Positions 48,946 to 61,538 of a stretch of 64,000 bases of DNA are shown piece after piece. A program made the position numbers and the translations under genes. How positions within the stretch are numbered: the stretch's first letter is position 1; each line of letters opens with the position of its first letter. The notes under the pieces were generated by a model, which was not told where the DNA came from, made no database searches, and saw nothing but the letters and a program-made list of their open reading frames with translations. This stretch comes from Siphlonurus alternatus (Eukaryota > Arthropoda > Insecta > Ephemeroptera > Siphlonuridae): the NCBI GenBank assembly GCA_949825025.1, contig OX463778.1, forward strand, positions 31,999,969 through 32,063,968, read 5' to 3'.

Positions 48946-50213
48946 GCACTACAGTGAGCAAGCAAGCGCGCGCGCCTCATACATTCATCAGCAGCACAGC
49001 AGTGTGAGGCGGTGCGAACGAGCGAGTGAGAGAGGCGCGACGGCGCGAGGGGAGGAAGGAGGAGGGAGGAGGAACACCATGGAACAAAGTCAAGCGCCTT
49101 CACCGAGACAGACGCATACAGAGCACGTGCTACGTAACGCCACCATACATACACGTCACATGTTTATGAGCTACTAATATATAATAATAAAATAAAGTAG
49201 CTAAAACAAATATTAAATTATTTGCGTATGAAATTATATATGAATAAATTATTACGCATTAAAAAAAAAAAAAAAAAAAAAAAATGTGTCATTCAAAAAT
49301 GACAGAACAGAAAGTTACAGAGAAAATGAAATCTATCAACATTGACATATTATAATTATGCATACTATAGAAATTTAGTGTGTCATTAAAATAATGTAAA
49401 CAAAAACTAAAAGGAAGTGGTGCAGTAGTGGGTTATCATAATATAATATATAATAATACTCCTACCTCCTATGCTTATATATATATATAGCTTGACGTAT
49501 AAAAGACTTAACTCAGAAGGTTGTTATTGTATAAAAATGAATCATGGAATCAGTAACAAAATCAAATACAATACTATTTTTATATATATCTTCATGGGAG
49601 TTGCAGTGTACGTTACATCTTATCAATTTCCTTTTAAGTTGAGTAACAACAACACATGCAATGGTTACTAAACACAGTAGTTGGGAAAACCAAAAAATTG
49701 TGGCCCCCTCCTTTTTTCTTTCTTTCGTAACTTGATATTATTATAGTATTATGAAATATAATTAATGCGTTGCATTTATAAATAATAATTAGAGCAAAAA
49801 TAATTTATTTAAATGTACCTTGAAAATTTAAGTTTATTTAAGTTTCAAGACCACACCCAATAATAATATAAATCACAATATTGAGAACGGTTTAATTAAT
49901 TACATATGATCTAATCAATCAGCTGGGAGATATTGCGAGGGAGGGCGCAGTGAATGGAAATTAACTTTCTCCCAAGTTTTCATTTCATAATATTGTTGTT
50001 GAGATCATGCTATACCACACGTGCGCTTGCTTGCTTTCTCATAATTGTTTCGTATTATATGATTCACTATATATTATTATATTATAGTAAATTTTATTCT
50101 TAGCGTCGCATTAAAAGTTTATGCATTTTTTTTCTCATTTGTTTTTATAGCAAAAAATGTTGTTTTGTTTTTGAGACGTTAAGATTTATACACACACAGA
50201 TCTCAGAAAATCA

Positions 50214-50330
50214 TATTATTATATGAATATAATATTATTTATATCATACGGGATGTTTGAGTAGAGGAAAATCTGTGTCCACAAACGATAACTTTCTTTA
50301 GACTACGACAAGAAATGTCTGTGGTATTCC
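50214..50330. repeat. Dispersed direct repeat, copy 1
   Basis: About 117 bp matching 51331-51448 in the same orientation, with shared blocks such as TATATCATACGGGA, GGAAAATCTGTGT and GGTATTCCCCA. The middle is diverged. It may be two copies of an old element. Confidence 0.7.
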
Positions 50331-51330
50331 CCACTATATTATAGCACTTTAGATCGTACAGTGCCTGTATTGGCTGTATCAGTGGTGTAGTCGAATGTAT
50401 ACTGGGTATACGCGAAGGGTATTACGTAGTTATATGTATTTTAGATAGGCAAGGTATACCAGAGTATACCTTATACGCGCGTACAAAACGTACAGTACCC
50501 ATGCATACTAAAAAGTTATACATATAGGACTACATAATACCTGTGTAGTTAATTAGCATATAAGTTATTATACTGAAAAAATTGCTAAAAGTTTTGCATC
50601 ATCTATTTAATATAACTACTATATATATTAAAGGTGTATACAGTAACAATAAACATAACTGCATGCATTATTATAAGCTTTATAAATATTATACGTACTG
50701 TTATAGTGAAAAGCGTTGTTGAGTATGCATATTTTTTTATGCTATTAGCAAAAGCACGCAATAGGTACGTCTGGTATTAACTTGTGCTGCATATTTACTG
50801 AAATTTCAAATTTGAAACCCACTTTCTTGATGGATGTGCACCATTTAACTAAATTTAAATGTAAGTAAAAATGTAGGTAACCATAATATACGATTGTATA
50901 CTAAATTATTGAAGTTCAACGTAAATGTCGTACTATAAATGTAGTTGTGACATCACTGTCCTCATTCCCTTGACGTTATAGTATAGTATATAGATATTAA
51001 GACACAATGCTATAATATATAGCATTGAACACCATGAGACATGCACATTCCGTCATATTATAGCAGTAGCTATATACTTACACTCGTGACAGTATTTATT
51101 ATAATTATGTGCTTACATTACTATAATGTTGTATCAGCTAAAGTATTTATTTTATGTTTTCTAACACGTTTTACAGTATATAATAATAACATATCCATGG
51201 CCAAGTAAATGCAACATATTGCAACAAAATATGCAACTTAATCATTATAAATAACACGTGCCTTCCAGAGAAAATTACTTTCATATTTTATTGCTATCAC
51301 ATACTAAAAAAATAAATCATAGCTTATAAA

Positions 51331-51448
51331 TATTATTATATGAATATAATATTATTTTTATATCATACGGGACGTTTGAGTATAAAGGAAAATCTGTGTA
51401 CTATTTAGAACATCCTTTCTGCGACAAGAAATTTCTGGTATTCCCCAT
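51331..51448. repeat. Dispersed direct repeat, copy 2
   Basis: Second copy of the segment at 50214-50330, 1.1 kb away in direct orientation. Confidence 0.7.
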
Positions 51449-52971
51449 GCATGTGACTGCTGGAGCTCGATATTATTATATGGTGGTATTATATAATATA
51501 TAGTGATGTGAAATTGGGTTACGAATCTCTTCTTCTATCTGAGATTAATGCAATGACGTAGCTACAGATTTAGGGGTGGTGAATCTATGGGGGACGTAAA
51601 GATGCTATGACGCATGCAACACCCACTCTATACTCCACCCGCACACCCATCGACCGTCTGAGTAGTGGGCGTGGCGGCGTGCGCACATCACCTAGATTAC
51701 CCAAAACAACATTATATAATATTAAATTAAAACCCACACAGCTAGGAATTGTTAATAAGTATTATATTCTAATTTGTCAGTTAAGTATAAAAAGAGTAAC
51801 ATTTCCATGAATAAGGAATTGCTATTTTAAGTATTTTGAGATGAGATCGTTAATATTTATGATCTGTTTTGCATTAAAAAACAAATACAAAGGTAGATAA
51901 CGTAATTTTGTTTTAATTTTTATGACTCACGCAATGTTGTCACATTTTAATAAACCCCCCCTAACAGTGACCTTTGCAGTGACCCAAATTGTTTTTTCGG
52001 TCCAGTTTTCCTTCTGGCCCGGTCCTGGCCCCAACAAAGAGAAGTAGGAAATTCAGCAAAGAAGAAATGAAACTGAATACTTCATAGGCCTTCATACAAC
52101 AAATTGTTAGTAAATTGTTTTTAATTTAAAATATAGAGATGTTTTGGTCAATTGCTTGTTTTTAGCTTTTTACGCAAGAAAAATATTGAGTTCAATAAGT
52201 CAAAGTTAAAACGCATTATGAAATTGAAACATATTAATGAATCGAAAAATACGACAATACATAATAATAAAAGAAATTAAATAATTAATTAATAACTGCA
52301 AAATAAAAAGGATGATGAATTTTTTTTTTTTTTTTTTATAAGTTATTTTTTAAGGAGGAAGTTTAAATTAAAAATAAGTAAAACGTACATGATTACATGA
52401 ATAAACATTGTTGTAAATAATTAAATAAAACTATTTCATTATTATATAATTATCGAGATTTGCTTGCGACGAGAAGGAAGCAAGGAAAAATAATTAATAA
52501 ACATTTACGTTCTCGTATATAACATTATAACCAATGCATTAAAATCTTCCTGGTCATTTTTTTTATTATATATATTATAAATTTAATTTTACTTTCCTTC
52601 ACAGTTTCCGTTATTTCGGTATATATTCCGGGAACAAAGCAGCGGCCCGCGGTGAACCATAAAAAACTAAAAATACAATCAGACAAATTAAAAGCATTTC
52701 CTTGTTATAGTCGCAGTATTTTAAAAATATATACTATCCATGTATTTTCTAATAGGAGCAACACCAAACACACTGAAGCATAACGACATTCAATATTGAA
52801 GTATATTATAATAAAATTATGAATTAGCTTTCAGAATATTGCAAAAATAGCGAATACTATACCTTAAAAAAATAACTTTGACATTAATAACATTATAAAT
52901 GTTACCGATTTTTCAAGACATGCAACAACCAACAACACCACTGTTCCCCCCCCCCTTCCCCCAGATGGGCA

Positions 52972-53136
52972 CAGGCGCAGATCTAGAATTAAAATTAGGG
53001 TGGGGGGCTGTCTCCGTAAGACCAATATTAAAATTAGAGTGGGAGAAATTCCTTTATTGCCCATGTAAAATAAAAAATTTCGGGGGTTAGGTAGGCTGCA
53101 GCCTTCCCCCCCCCCCTCTTCCCCGGATCCGCGCCT
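52972..53136. repeat. Small GC-rich TIR unit
   Basis: The ends are imperfect inverted repeats: CAGGCGCAGATCTAG at the left and GGATCCGCGCCTG at the right. C and G runs lie next to them. CAG..CTG ends resemble hAT MITEs but no 8-bp duplication is seen. Confidence 0.5.
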
Positions 53137-54143
53137 GGCGCGCTGTGTAGATAAAAATGTAGTAGTGACAAAAATGGTCGATGTAAAGGTCCACTGTTGG
53201 TATATGCCTGAGGAGCGCGTTAGCCGTTTTGAAGCCGACAAAGTGATCTGATTCTGATGACACTAAAAATGCCGCAGCTGCAGCATGAGTGCAAAAAGAC
53301 TTTGATCATTAAAGTGCAGCGTGCAAAGAAAGACTGAATTCTAAATTTACGCGCTCCAGAAGAGTGCAGTTGCGAGCTAAGAAGCTGTACGTCTTTCTGG
53401 TCACGCTGCTGCTGTTACGGGGAATGCGCAGTATAGCTGCTGCTGGTAGCTTGCTTGAAGGCGCAGGGTCAGCAAACGTAAACATACAGAAAGCAGCGTA
53501 TCGGTATGCAAAATATTTATTTAAACAAGCAGGATGTTTTGTTTTTTTAATACCATTCCGCGTAAAACCCACATGCAAGAGGATAAATATTTATAAAAAT
53601 AATGACCCTTTTTACGTATATTCTTACAAGTTGAAATACTATAAGTAATAGCAATTTTAAGAATGGTTTGATAATTAATAATATTATTAATAGAAAGTGT
53701 ACAGATAAAAGATTTATTTCCTATGCTATTTTTTATTTTTAATGCTGATGATGGTTACTACGAAGAATTGGATCTTATTGTTAGACTGGAACGTATAGGT
53801 GTGCATGCATGAAGGATTAATATAATTATATAATATATCACCATATATGTAACATCGTATTACGATGCCACAAATCATCGTGCAGTATATATATATATAT
53901 ATATAATATATAATAAAAGAGTTCCTGAAAAAATCGTAATTATTGTTATTACTAACGCAACGTCAAGGTATAAAGAAAAGGCACAAGTCTACAAACTTAA
54001 TGCATGCTGCTTGAAACTTTTAGTTATTATAGAAATGTTGCACCGTTTCTACGAGACAAACACATAATAGTACAATATGTTTAAAATTTAGAAGTTCCTG
54101 ACGCCCCCGTCGGTAACTTTACTATAATTTATATATTTTTATT

Positions 54144-54147
<4 letters not shown>

Positions 54148-54206
<59 letters not shown>

Positions 54207-54207
54207 G

Positions 54208-54286
<79 letters not shown>
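54148..54286. repeat. (TA)n microsatellite
   Basis: About 138 bp of TA with one short interruption near 54204-54210. Confidence 0.95.
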
Positions 54287-54290
<4 letters not shown>

Positions 54291-54639
54291 TTCACCGATA
54301 ACGCGCGATAAGTATTGTGTGTTGTGTAAACAACAAAATAAAAAGATGTTATTATAACAACTATACATTAATTAAACGAAATTATGATTAAAAATTTCAA
54401 ACATGGCATCGATCATAATTCAGTTTTACCTCTAGCGTAAGTGAAAGACCGTATTATCTATTACCTGTAGTTTAATTTTGATTTTTTTCTCCCAAAAAAC
54501 AATTCCGTATATAAATTGAATGAAAGATTTGAAGAATTATAAAACAACTAGAGTCTATGAGATTTATAATAAAATATAATAATGTATACTATTTTCAGGC
54601 GTGCAGGCATTATACAGACTACTACGTAATATACCAGAC

Positions 54640-54960
54640 TATACAGAACATAAGGGGAGGATGAGGGTTACACATAATATGTTATTATATATAGAAGAAA
54701 AAGACCGCAGACAGACGGGGAGAGAGAGATCGCAAATAATGCAGACATGGGAGGGTAAAGCAGCCAGCCAGACGGTGTAGGGGAGGAAATGGAGTGCAGA
54801 CGGCGGCGGCGTGGGGCAACGACCCAGCTCGAGTACGGCAGCCAGTGTCAAGGCCACACTACCGCCATTGTTCATATATGCGCGGCAATGTAGTATTCCA
54901 GCAGCAGCATGCCCCGCCCTCCCTCCACCGTACAAGGCAGGTCAGTAACTGCATGCAATG
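54640..54960. other. Isolated GC-rich island, possible promoter or first exon
   Basis: A 320-bp GC-rich, CpG-containing block stands in strongly AT-rich sequence. It includes GACGGCGGCGGCGTGGGG and ends with AGGCAG followed by gtcagt (54944 on), which would serve as a plus-strand splice donor. Frames on both strands are open for 80-100 codons but match no family I know. It could be a 5' non-coding exon and promoter of a plus-strand gene extending to the right; this is inference. Confidence 0.35.
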
Positions 54961-56419
54961 CTGCTGCAGCTATACGTACACCCCAGATTATATCGATCTT
55001 CATGACGATGTTATGTTCTATAGCAGTTGAATGACCTATCAACGTAATGTAGTATACAACTATAGTAGTATCGTACCATATTATGTGTATCGTGTATCGT
55101 AGTTTTGTTTCTATTTAATTAATATACAGTATATACCCTAAAAACCTAGAACAGGTACTGTATTGTCCTTGTATACTTCCAGGAAAATAAAGGCAAAAAA
55201 GTTCTATTTATAATAAAACAATATAAAGGGTACATTTATTTATATAACTAATAGTCCGTGAGCTGAGGTACCAAAATGGCGGCAAAAGGGCTCCAGCGGG
55301 GGGACAAGCTAAAAGTGACAAAAATCGAAAGAGGGTACTCTGGTGCATCCATTGAGCCCAAAATTTAATCTCAAGTCCTCGCCAACTGCTTCCGGTGACG
55401 TCACAAAGATGGCGTCACAGCTACAATTTCTACACAAATCCACCAAGTTAGGATCTGCTCCCGATTACTTACTTTTTGTCACACAACCAAAAGTCACATA
55501 TTTTGGGGTGCCAATAAAATGGACTTTCTACAAACTTGCATTATGCTCGGACAAGTTGAAACCTGTGCGTTTGCACAAGCCTGAAACTTGAAAATCCCCT
55601 TGATTTTTGTGATGCAAAGCTGTTACGATTAATATAGTTTAAAAATTAATTCATTCTGACGGTTTAAAACTATGCCAGACAATTAAATATGTAATAGGGA
55701 GTGTCCATACCCAATTTTGGGTCACTCGTGTAATTTACCACGCATCTGTGGCGATAATTTCCCGAGCGCTTCAACGCAAATAAGGCTCCAGCGCGATGCG
55801 TCCCAGACACCTCCTTGAGGTTCACGCTTAAGTTGCAGCTGTAATGTAACGATAAAAACAAATCCAACTTTGGAGAACTTTTTAAAAAATGTCTATTATT
55901 TATTATTTTCCCCCCTTCCCTCTCCTTTCCCCCTGATTTCTGAACAATGCCTATTTTAATCGTTCTAATAGCCGCGGATCATATTAATAAGTTTGTTTCA
56001 TTTATACATGCAGTAATAAGAAGATATATACTGGTGCATGGAGGGGGTTACTGCTGCATTAAAATCCATCAATTACGTACCAATATATTACCTTATATTA
56101 CGCAGATATGCAAATTTTGATATTCATTTAATTTATTCAGTGATTAGATTGCTTGAATGAAATATAAATCTATCTTCTGAGCTGCGTTCTATGATATGCA
56201 TATGTGCCTTTGAATAGAAAGTGAAAAAAAAAAAAACAAAACAATAATTTTCTTGCATGATCTAAGCATGCAATGAAAAATAAATTGACAAATTAAGAGA
56301 AAACATTTTTAAGCATTAAATAAAACATAACGTACTTATGTATTATCAATATAGTCTTATCCATTGAGTAATATAAGTCATCTAACACTCTTCACTTCTT
56401 TTTCTCAAGAATTAAATTT

Positions 56420-56513
56420 GTACAGTTCTTAAAGTTAAAAATTGGAATTCATAGGTAAGATCCTAATGCATGTATTCCAATTTTTAACTTTTAAAACTGT
56501 ACATGCAATGTAT
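56420..56513. repeat. Small hairpin inside the foldback element
   Basis: TGTACAGTTCTTAAAGTTAA and its near-complement at the other end frame about 20 bp of loop. It lies in the part of the centre (56163-57490) not covered by the LINE. The rest of that part shows nothing recognisable. Confidence 0.65.
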
Positions 56514-57490
56514 GCATCAATAATACAAATATTTAAATTGAAAAAAAAAAAAAATCTTTTAGTTTCTTTTTCTTTTTATAGAATCAGAAGGAACTAATAC
56601 TGATATATTATGTTATTTCTCGAATATAAATAAAAAAAAATAATGTATAAATATACCATTAATGATAGGATATCGTTCGTATAGGTATGCATAATAAATG
56701 TTTAGAATGCAATAATATAATTTATGTTGAATACATACAACCAGGAATATTTTAATATTCCACCCCTGATTGCAATTTTAAATTGACGAAGCAATGTAAT
56801 AAATTTATTTTAATTCAAGTATCATTTTGCTTATAGTGAATGTGTCATAAAATATAATAAAATGCAGTAAATCTGTTGTTTATATTATGAGGAGTGATTG
56901 TAAAAATTACTATAATATTTTTCTATACTAAAATTAGTTGCCTTCAAGAACTATTTCCCTCGTGGTTTTAAAAAAAATGTTAAACATGCCATCATAAGGA
57001 GAAAAAAAAGAAAATAGATTCACCGTTGAGTATTATTGGTAACTATAAATAATGAACATTAAAATGAAAAATAAAAATATAGATGCTTCAAGTGTTTTCC
57101 GGCGGGATTTTTTTTTTCTTTTTTTTTTTTTTTTCATTAAGCCTCCATGTTACAAAATTTGAATTTTTTCTCAGTAATTATATGGCTATTAATTTGAAAT
57201 CACTTTGAACCCCCATTGCAGTATTCTCGGACGATGAATCAAGAGCTTAAAATTTTTGTTAATAATGGGGGGAAAAATATCGTGAGTTCTTATTTACATA
57301 AATTTGGATATACCAGCCCTGAGAAATAAAATCATCTTTTCTCCTTTTGATAATATTTTTGAAAATGCAGATAAAAGTTATTATTTTTGAATTTATATAT
57401 TATATAATTATCATAATAATTCATTAATTTACCCAAACAATGGAATGTATGAAGTTATTGTAGTAATAATATCCACTCCACTTTATGACA

Positions 57491-59832
57491 AGAATAGAAT
57501 AGAATAGAATAATGTCTTTATTTAGGCGATGTTTGGTCTAATGACCATTCTTACACATAACCTCTATACAGAAATAGTTACATAATCATAATAAATTTGT
57601 TAAACAACACAGTTCTTCTTTCATAATTACCGAATTTTAAAATATGTCCACTTGACTTTCTTGCTGCAACTAATGATTACCTTAATCAATTTTCATGCAT
57701 TATACCAACCTATTGCATACATATATATCACATAATGTGTATCACTTCACTTTTACTTATCCCTTTTTCACTTTCACAACACATTCATAATACTGAAATA
57801 AATATTAATACAAGAAATATTAAGAAAAACATATTACACATCAATATAAAATCCATAATAATTTAATGTAAAAAATTTTAAAAAATATTTCACATGATCA
57901 CAATATAAACATATTAAAAAAAATTAATAAAAATATGATAAATTCAACTAATAATATATTTAATAAAATTGAAAATAGGAATTTATTAACCTATATGTAA
58001 ACGAAATTACTTGTTACAGCATAATATGCAACAACACAATTAAAAAACTTTTATTTGAGATCTTCTTAGCAAACATTCTACGACAAGTTTTTTAAACACA
58101 GCAAGGGAACTCGCTTGACAAATATTCTCAGGTAAAGAATTCCACAACTTTGCACCGTTAAACACAATTGAATTCTCAAACATGTAACACTGTGAACGAG
58201 GTAGTTTGATATACAGAGAGTGTTTCCGTGTATTACGTTGCCGTGACTCCGCTGATAATTGTATAAAATCGTTTAAATATGAAGGCACCATTTTATGCAC
58301 AATTTTATATATAGTAATTAAACAATGTAATTTATAGCGTTCTTGAATTTTTAGCCACTGTAATTTTTTGTAATAGGCGGTAACACCCTCTCTTGGCTTT
58401 AAATCAAATATGTATCTAATAGCATTATTCTGTATTACTTGCAATCTTCTTAATTCTTCACTGTTAATATCACTTAGTAACACTATACAATATTCTATTA
58501 CAGGAATAACCATTGTAGTGACTAACTTTATTCTTACATTTTGAGGTGTACTACTTCTAAACCTGTATAAATGCCTGAGAATACAGAAAACTTTCTTACT
58601 TATTGAACTAATATGATTAGACCAAGTAAATTTACTGTCCATGACTACACCAAGATTTTTAACCTTATCAGAATACTTTATAACAATGCCATTAACAGCA
58701 ACTTTATCAATGTTATTCATCTGTAATTTATTAATTAGACTACTTGGACCAGTAATTATTGTTTGAGTTTTCCCAGCATTAATACAGAGACCATGTTCCG
58801 TACACCACTTAATTATATTTTGAATATCCTGATTTATTAGTAGTACTGCTTGGTTAACAGAATTTATTTTACAGTGTATATATATTTGCAAGTCATCAGC
58901 ATACATATGAAACTTAGAGTATTGCAATACAGAGCTCAAATCAAACGTGTACAACAAATACAAAAGGGGTGCAGTCACACTGCCTTGGGCTAAGCCACAG
59001 GGTAAAAAACTCCAGTTTGAATTTGTCATATTACTTCCCATTACACACTGCTGTCTATCACGCAAGTATGATGCAAACCAAGCAATTGTTGAATCAGAGA
59101 AATTTAGGTATTTAAGCTTGGCCAATAGAATACGATGAATAACACTGTCGAATGCTTTGCTAAAATCCAACATAACCATTATAGTAACACATCCACTATT
59201 TCCCGCATTACGAACATCTTGCGTGACTTTCAGCAGTGCCGTCTGTGTACTATGATTCTTTCTGAAACCCGACTGATTCTTATCAAGTATATTAGCCGCC
59301 TCGATATACTCTTTAACCTGCTCAACAACAATTTTTTCCAATGCCTTAGCCACAACGCACAATAGACTTATTGGACGAAAGTCCTTGAGATCATTAGCAT
59401 TAGTAACTTTTGGTACCGCAGTAACAAGTGCTTTTTTCCACAAAGAGGGGAAAATTCCTCGTTGTAGAGAAGAATTAAATATGTGAGTAAGTGTGGGCAA
59501 GAGTATATCAATAATAGGCTTTAACATTTTAACAGAAATCTGATCCACTCCTTTAGCATTAGACAAAATTGACAATATTGATTTTTTAATAATATCTGGC
59601 GTAACAAATTTAAAATAAAATTTTTCAGTATCAATAGGTGGTTTTTCCAAATAATTTAACTGCGTTTTAATTTGATCATTTATACTAATGTTAGGTTGTT
59701 GAATAAAATAGTCATTTAGATCAGAAGTAGAAATATGTGAAGGTAATGTTTTTTCTTTAGATTTAATGAGCCCAGATTTACGTAAATTAAGCAACCTAAA
59801 ATTCTGAAATAGCATTTTAATTTTAAATTAGA
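57491..59832 (-). mobile_element. 5'-truncated non-LTR retrotransposon (CR1-like)
   Basis: On the minus strand a reverse transcriptase frame (59815-58040) is followed by a 550-bp 3' UTR that ends in four ATTCT pentamers (57491-57511). Such microsatellite tails are typical of CR1/L2-type LINEs, which lack poly(A). The apurinic-type endonuclease that precedes the reverse transcriptase in full-length CR1 elements is absent, so the copy is 5'-truncated. No target duplication was found at the truncation. Confidence 0.82.
58040..59815 (-). CDS. LINE reverse transcriptase, 591 residues, N-terminally truncated
   Basis: The frame encodes an RNA-directed DNA polymerase of the non-LTR type. Visible motifs in order: DFRPISLL (residues 145-152), NQSGFRKNHST (180-190), LDFSKAFDSV (216-225, first catalytic Asp), GLAQGSVTAPLLYLLY (274-289) and the catalytic YADD (305-308), then the thumb and the C-terminal WNSLPENI block. 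The QGS motif reads GLAQGSVTAP where most relatives have G-P-Q-G-S-V-L-G-P. No endonuclease or RNase H is present. An in-frame TAA lies 15 bp before the ATG, so this open frame cannot extend upstream. The whole coding part left is intact, with no stop or frameshift. Confidence 0.92.
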   Translation of the reverse strand: MLFQNFRLLNLRKSGLIKSKEKTLPSHISTSDLNDYFIQQPNISINDQIKTQLNYLEKPPIDTEKFYFKFVTPDIIKKSILSILSNAKGVDQISVKMLKPIIDILLPTLTHIFNSSLQRGIFPSLWKKALVTAVPKVTNANDLKDFRPISLLCVVAKALEKIVVEQVKEYIEAANILDKNQSGFRKNHSTQTALLKVTQDVRNAGNSGCVTIMVMLDFSKAFDSVIHRILLAKLKYLNFSDSTIAWFASYLRDRQQCVMGSNMTNSNWSFLPCGLAQGSVTAPLLYLLYTFDLSSVLQYSKFHMYADDLQIYIHCKINSVNQAVLLINQDIQNIIKWCTEHGLCINAGKTQTIITGPSSLINKLQMNNIDKVAVNGIVIKYSDKVKNLGVVMDSKFTWSNHISSISKKVFCILRHLYRFRSSTPQNVRIKLVTTMVIPVIEYCIVLLSDINSEELRRLQVIQNNAIRYIFDLKPREGVTAYYKKLQWLKIQERYKLHCLITIYKIVHKMVPSYLNDFIQLSAESRQRNTRKHSLYIKLPRSQCYMFENSIVFNGAKLWNSLPENICQASSLAVFKKLVVECLLRRSQIKVF

Positions 59833-60782
59833 TTGCTGCAATGAAATAGCAGACTGGTCAATTGCAGGCCTCTTTCATTCAAGTAATCTAATCACAGAAT
59901 AAATTAAATTGATATCAAAATTTGCATATCTGCGTAATATAAGGTATTATATTGGTACGTAATGGATGGATTTTAATGCAGCAGTAACCCCCTCCATGCA
60001 CGAGTATATATCTTCTTATTACTGCATGTATAAATGAAACAAACTTATTAATATGATCCGCGGCTATTAGAACGATTAAAATAGGCATTGTTCAGAAATC
60101 AGGGGGAAAGGAGAGGGAAGGGGGGGAAATAATAAATAATAGACATTTTTTAAAAAGTTCTCCAAAGTTGGATTTGTTTTTATCGTTACATTACAGCTGC
60201 AACTTAAGCGTGAACCTCAAGGAGGTGTCTGGGACGCATCGCGCTGGAGCCTTATTTGCGTTGAAGCGCTCGGGAAATTATCGCCACAGATGCGTGGTAA
60301 ATTACACGAGTGACCCAAAATTGGGTATGAACACTTCCTATTACATATTTAATTGTCTGGCATAGTTTTAAACCGTCAGAATGAATTAATTTTTAAACTA
60401 TATTAATCGTAACAGCTTTGCATCATAAAAATCAAGGGGATTTTCAAGTTTCAGGCTTGTGCAAACGCACAGGTTTCAACTTGTCCGAGCATAATGCAGG
60501 TTTGTAGAAATTCCATTTTATTGGCATCATGAAAATATGTGACTTTTGGTTGTGTGACAAAAATTAAGTAATCGGGAGCAGATCCTAACTTGGTGGATTT
60601 GTGTAGAAATTGTAGCTGTGACGCCATCTTTGTGACGTCACCGGAAGCAGTTGGCGAGGACTTGAGATTAAATTTTGGGCTCAATGGATGCACCAGAGTA
60701 CCCTCTTTCGATTTTTGTCACTTTTAGCTTGTCCCCCCGCCGGAGCCCTTTTACCGCCATTTTGGTACCTCAGCTCACGGAC

Positions 60783-61492
60783 TATAATACTATAAATTAT
60801 AATACCCGGTATACCCGGTATAAATGCAGGTAAGCATTTTATGATGTGAAGGCATTTTTATGATGTTTACGTGCGGTGGTGTAAATCCATTGTGTATAGT
60901 TATAGTACACATTATATACATTAATTAAATATATTTTACTGCGGTTAATATTTAATTGATATTATATCATATTATTAGTGATATACAACTATACATGTAT
61001 GCACTAATTAATATTATTATTATTAAATATAAGAATAAATATTTTAAAATATTTATATGGCATCTAAAATGCAAAATTTAACTGCTACTAACAAAATTGT
61101 TTTACTGTAGTTTGGTTTAATCATGCATGTTAGGATAATACTTTTAAAAAAAAGTTAAATTAAGATGTTTCACAATATCAGTTAATGTTTACAAAGTAAC
61201 AAACAATACAAACTATAAAATCAATACAATGTTTACAGTTGGATCATAATATATATATATTACAATATATTATGCTCTTGCATGTATGATGAAAATGTTC
61301 AATTTTTTGTTTGTTTTATTTTGTATTTTTATTTTTTTTTCAATTCAATGTTTTACTTTGAAACTGTTTTACAAATTGACTGTGATTAATATTAATTATC
61401 TGACGTGCGTATATTGTTTTTACTATCGAAAAGCAATAAAATAATTATGAATATGATATTATTGATATATTTATTTTACATCCTTTTTTATT
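60783..61492. other. AT-rich spacer
   Basis: Simple AT-rich sequence right of the foldback element; nothing with structure or coding character is seen. Confidence 0.5.
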
Positions 61493-61493
61493 T

Positions 61494-61538
<45 letters not shown>

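Larger units (their letters stand above)
48946..55253. other. PDPK1 upstream region, gene-poor
   Basis: A GC-rich patch (48955-49150, with CGCGCGCG) is the proximal PDPK1 upstream region. Beyond it the sequence is AT-rich with a poly(A) run at 49261-49283, a duplicated segment, a small TIR unit, a (TA)n tract and a second GC-rich island, each listed separately. No conserved exon is seen. Confidence 0.55.
55254..60782. mobile_element. 5.5-kb foldback element with 910-bp inverted arms
   Basis: Arms 55254-56162 and 59873-60782 are inverted copies with only scattered mismatches over the parts I compared. The terminal sequence is GTCCGTGAGCTGAGGTACC and the element is flanked by TA (55252-55253, 60783-60784). 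Each arm carries a YY1-like AAAATGGCGG near its tip and TGACGTCA about 140 bp in (55396-55403, 60633-60640). The 3.7-kb centre contains a LINE on the minus strand. The mirrored 65- and 80-codon frames in the arms are not convincing genes. The superfamily is unknown; TA suggests Tc1/mariner-like or a related type. Confidence 0.87.

Noticed and set aside
52864..53241. 125-codon minus-strand frame
   Set aside because: It runs through C/G homopolymers and a small TIR unit, and the translation is low-complexity. It is not a gene.
53350..53470. Signal-peptide-like plus-strand reading with LVTLLLL and a possible donor near 53477
   Set aside because: There is no ATG in frame (the apparent start is GTG), no supporting second exon, and the opposite strand is open as well.
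54639..54935. 98-codon minus-strand frame in the GC island
   Set aside because: Open frames are expected in GC-rich sequence, and it matches no family. I report the island only as a possible promoter.
55343..60693. Mirrored 65- and 80-codon frames in the arms of the 5.5-kb element
   Set aside because: The two copies differ by a small indel and substitutions that change the C-terminal part. There are no splice sites or domains, so they look like chance frames in GC-richer TIRs.
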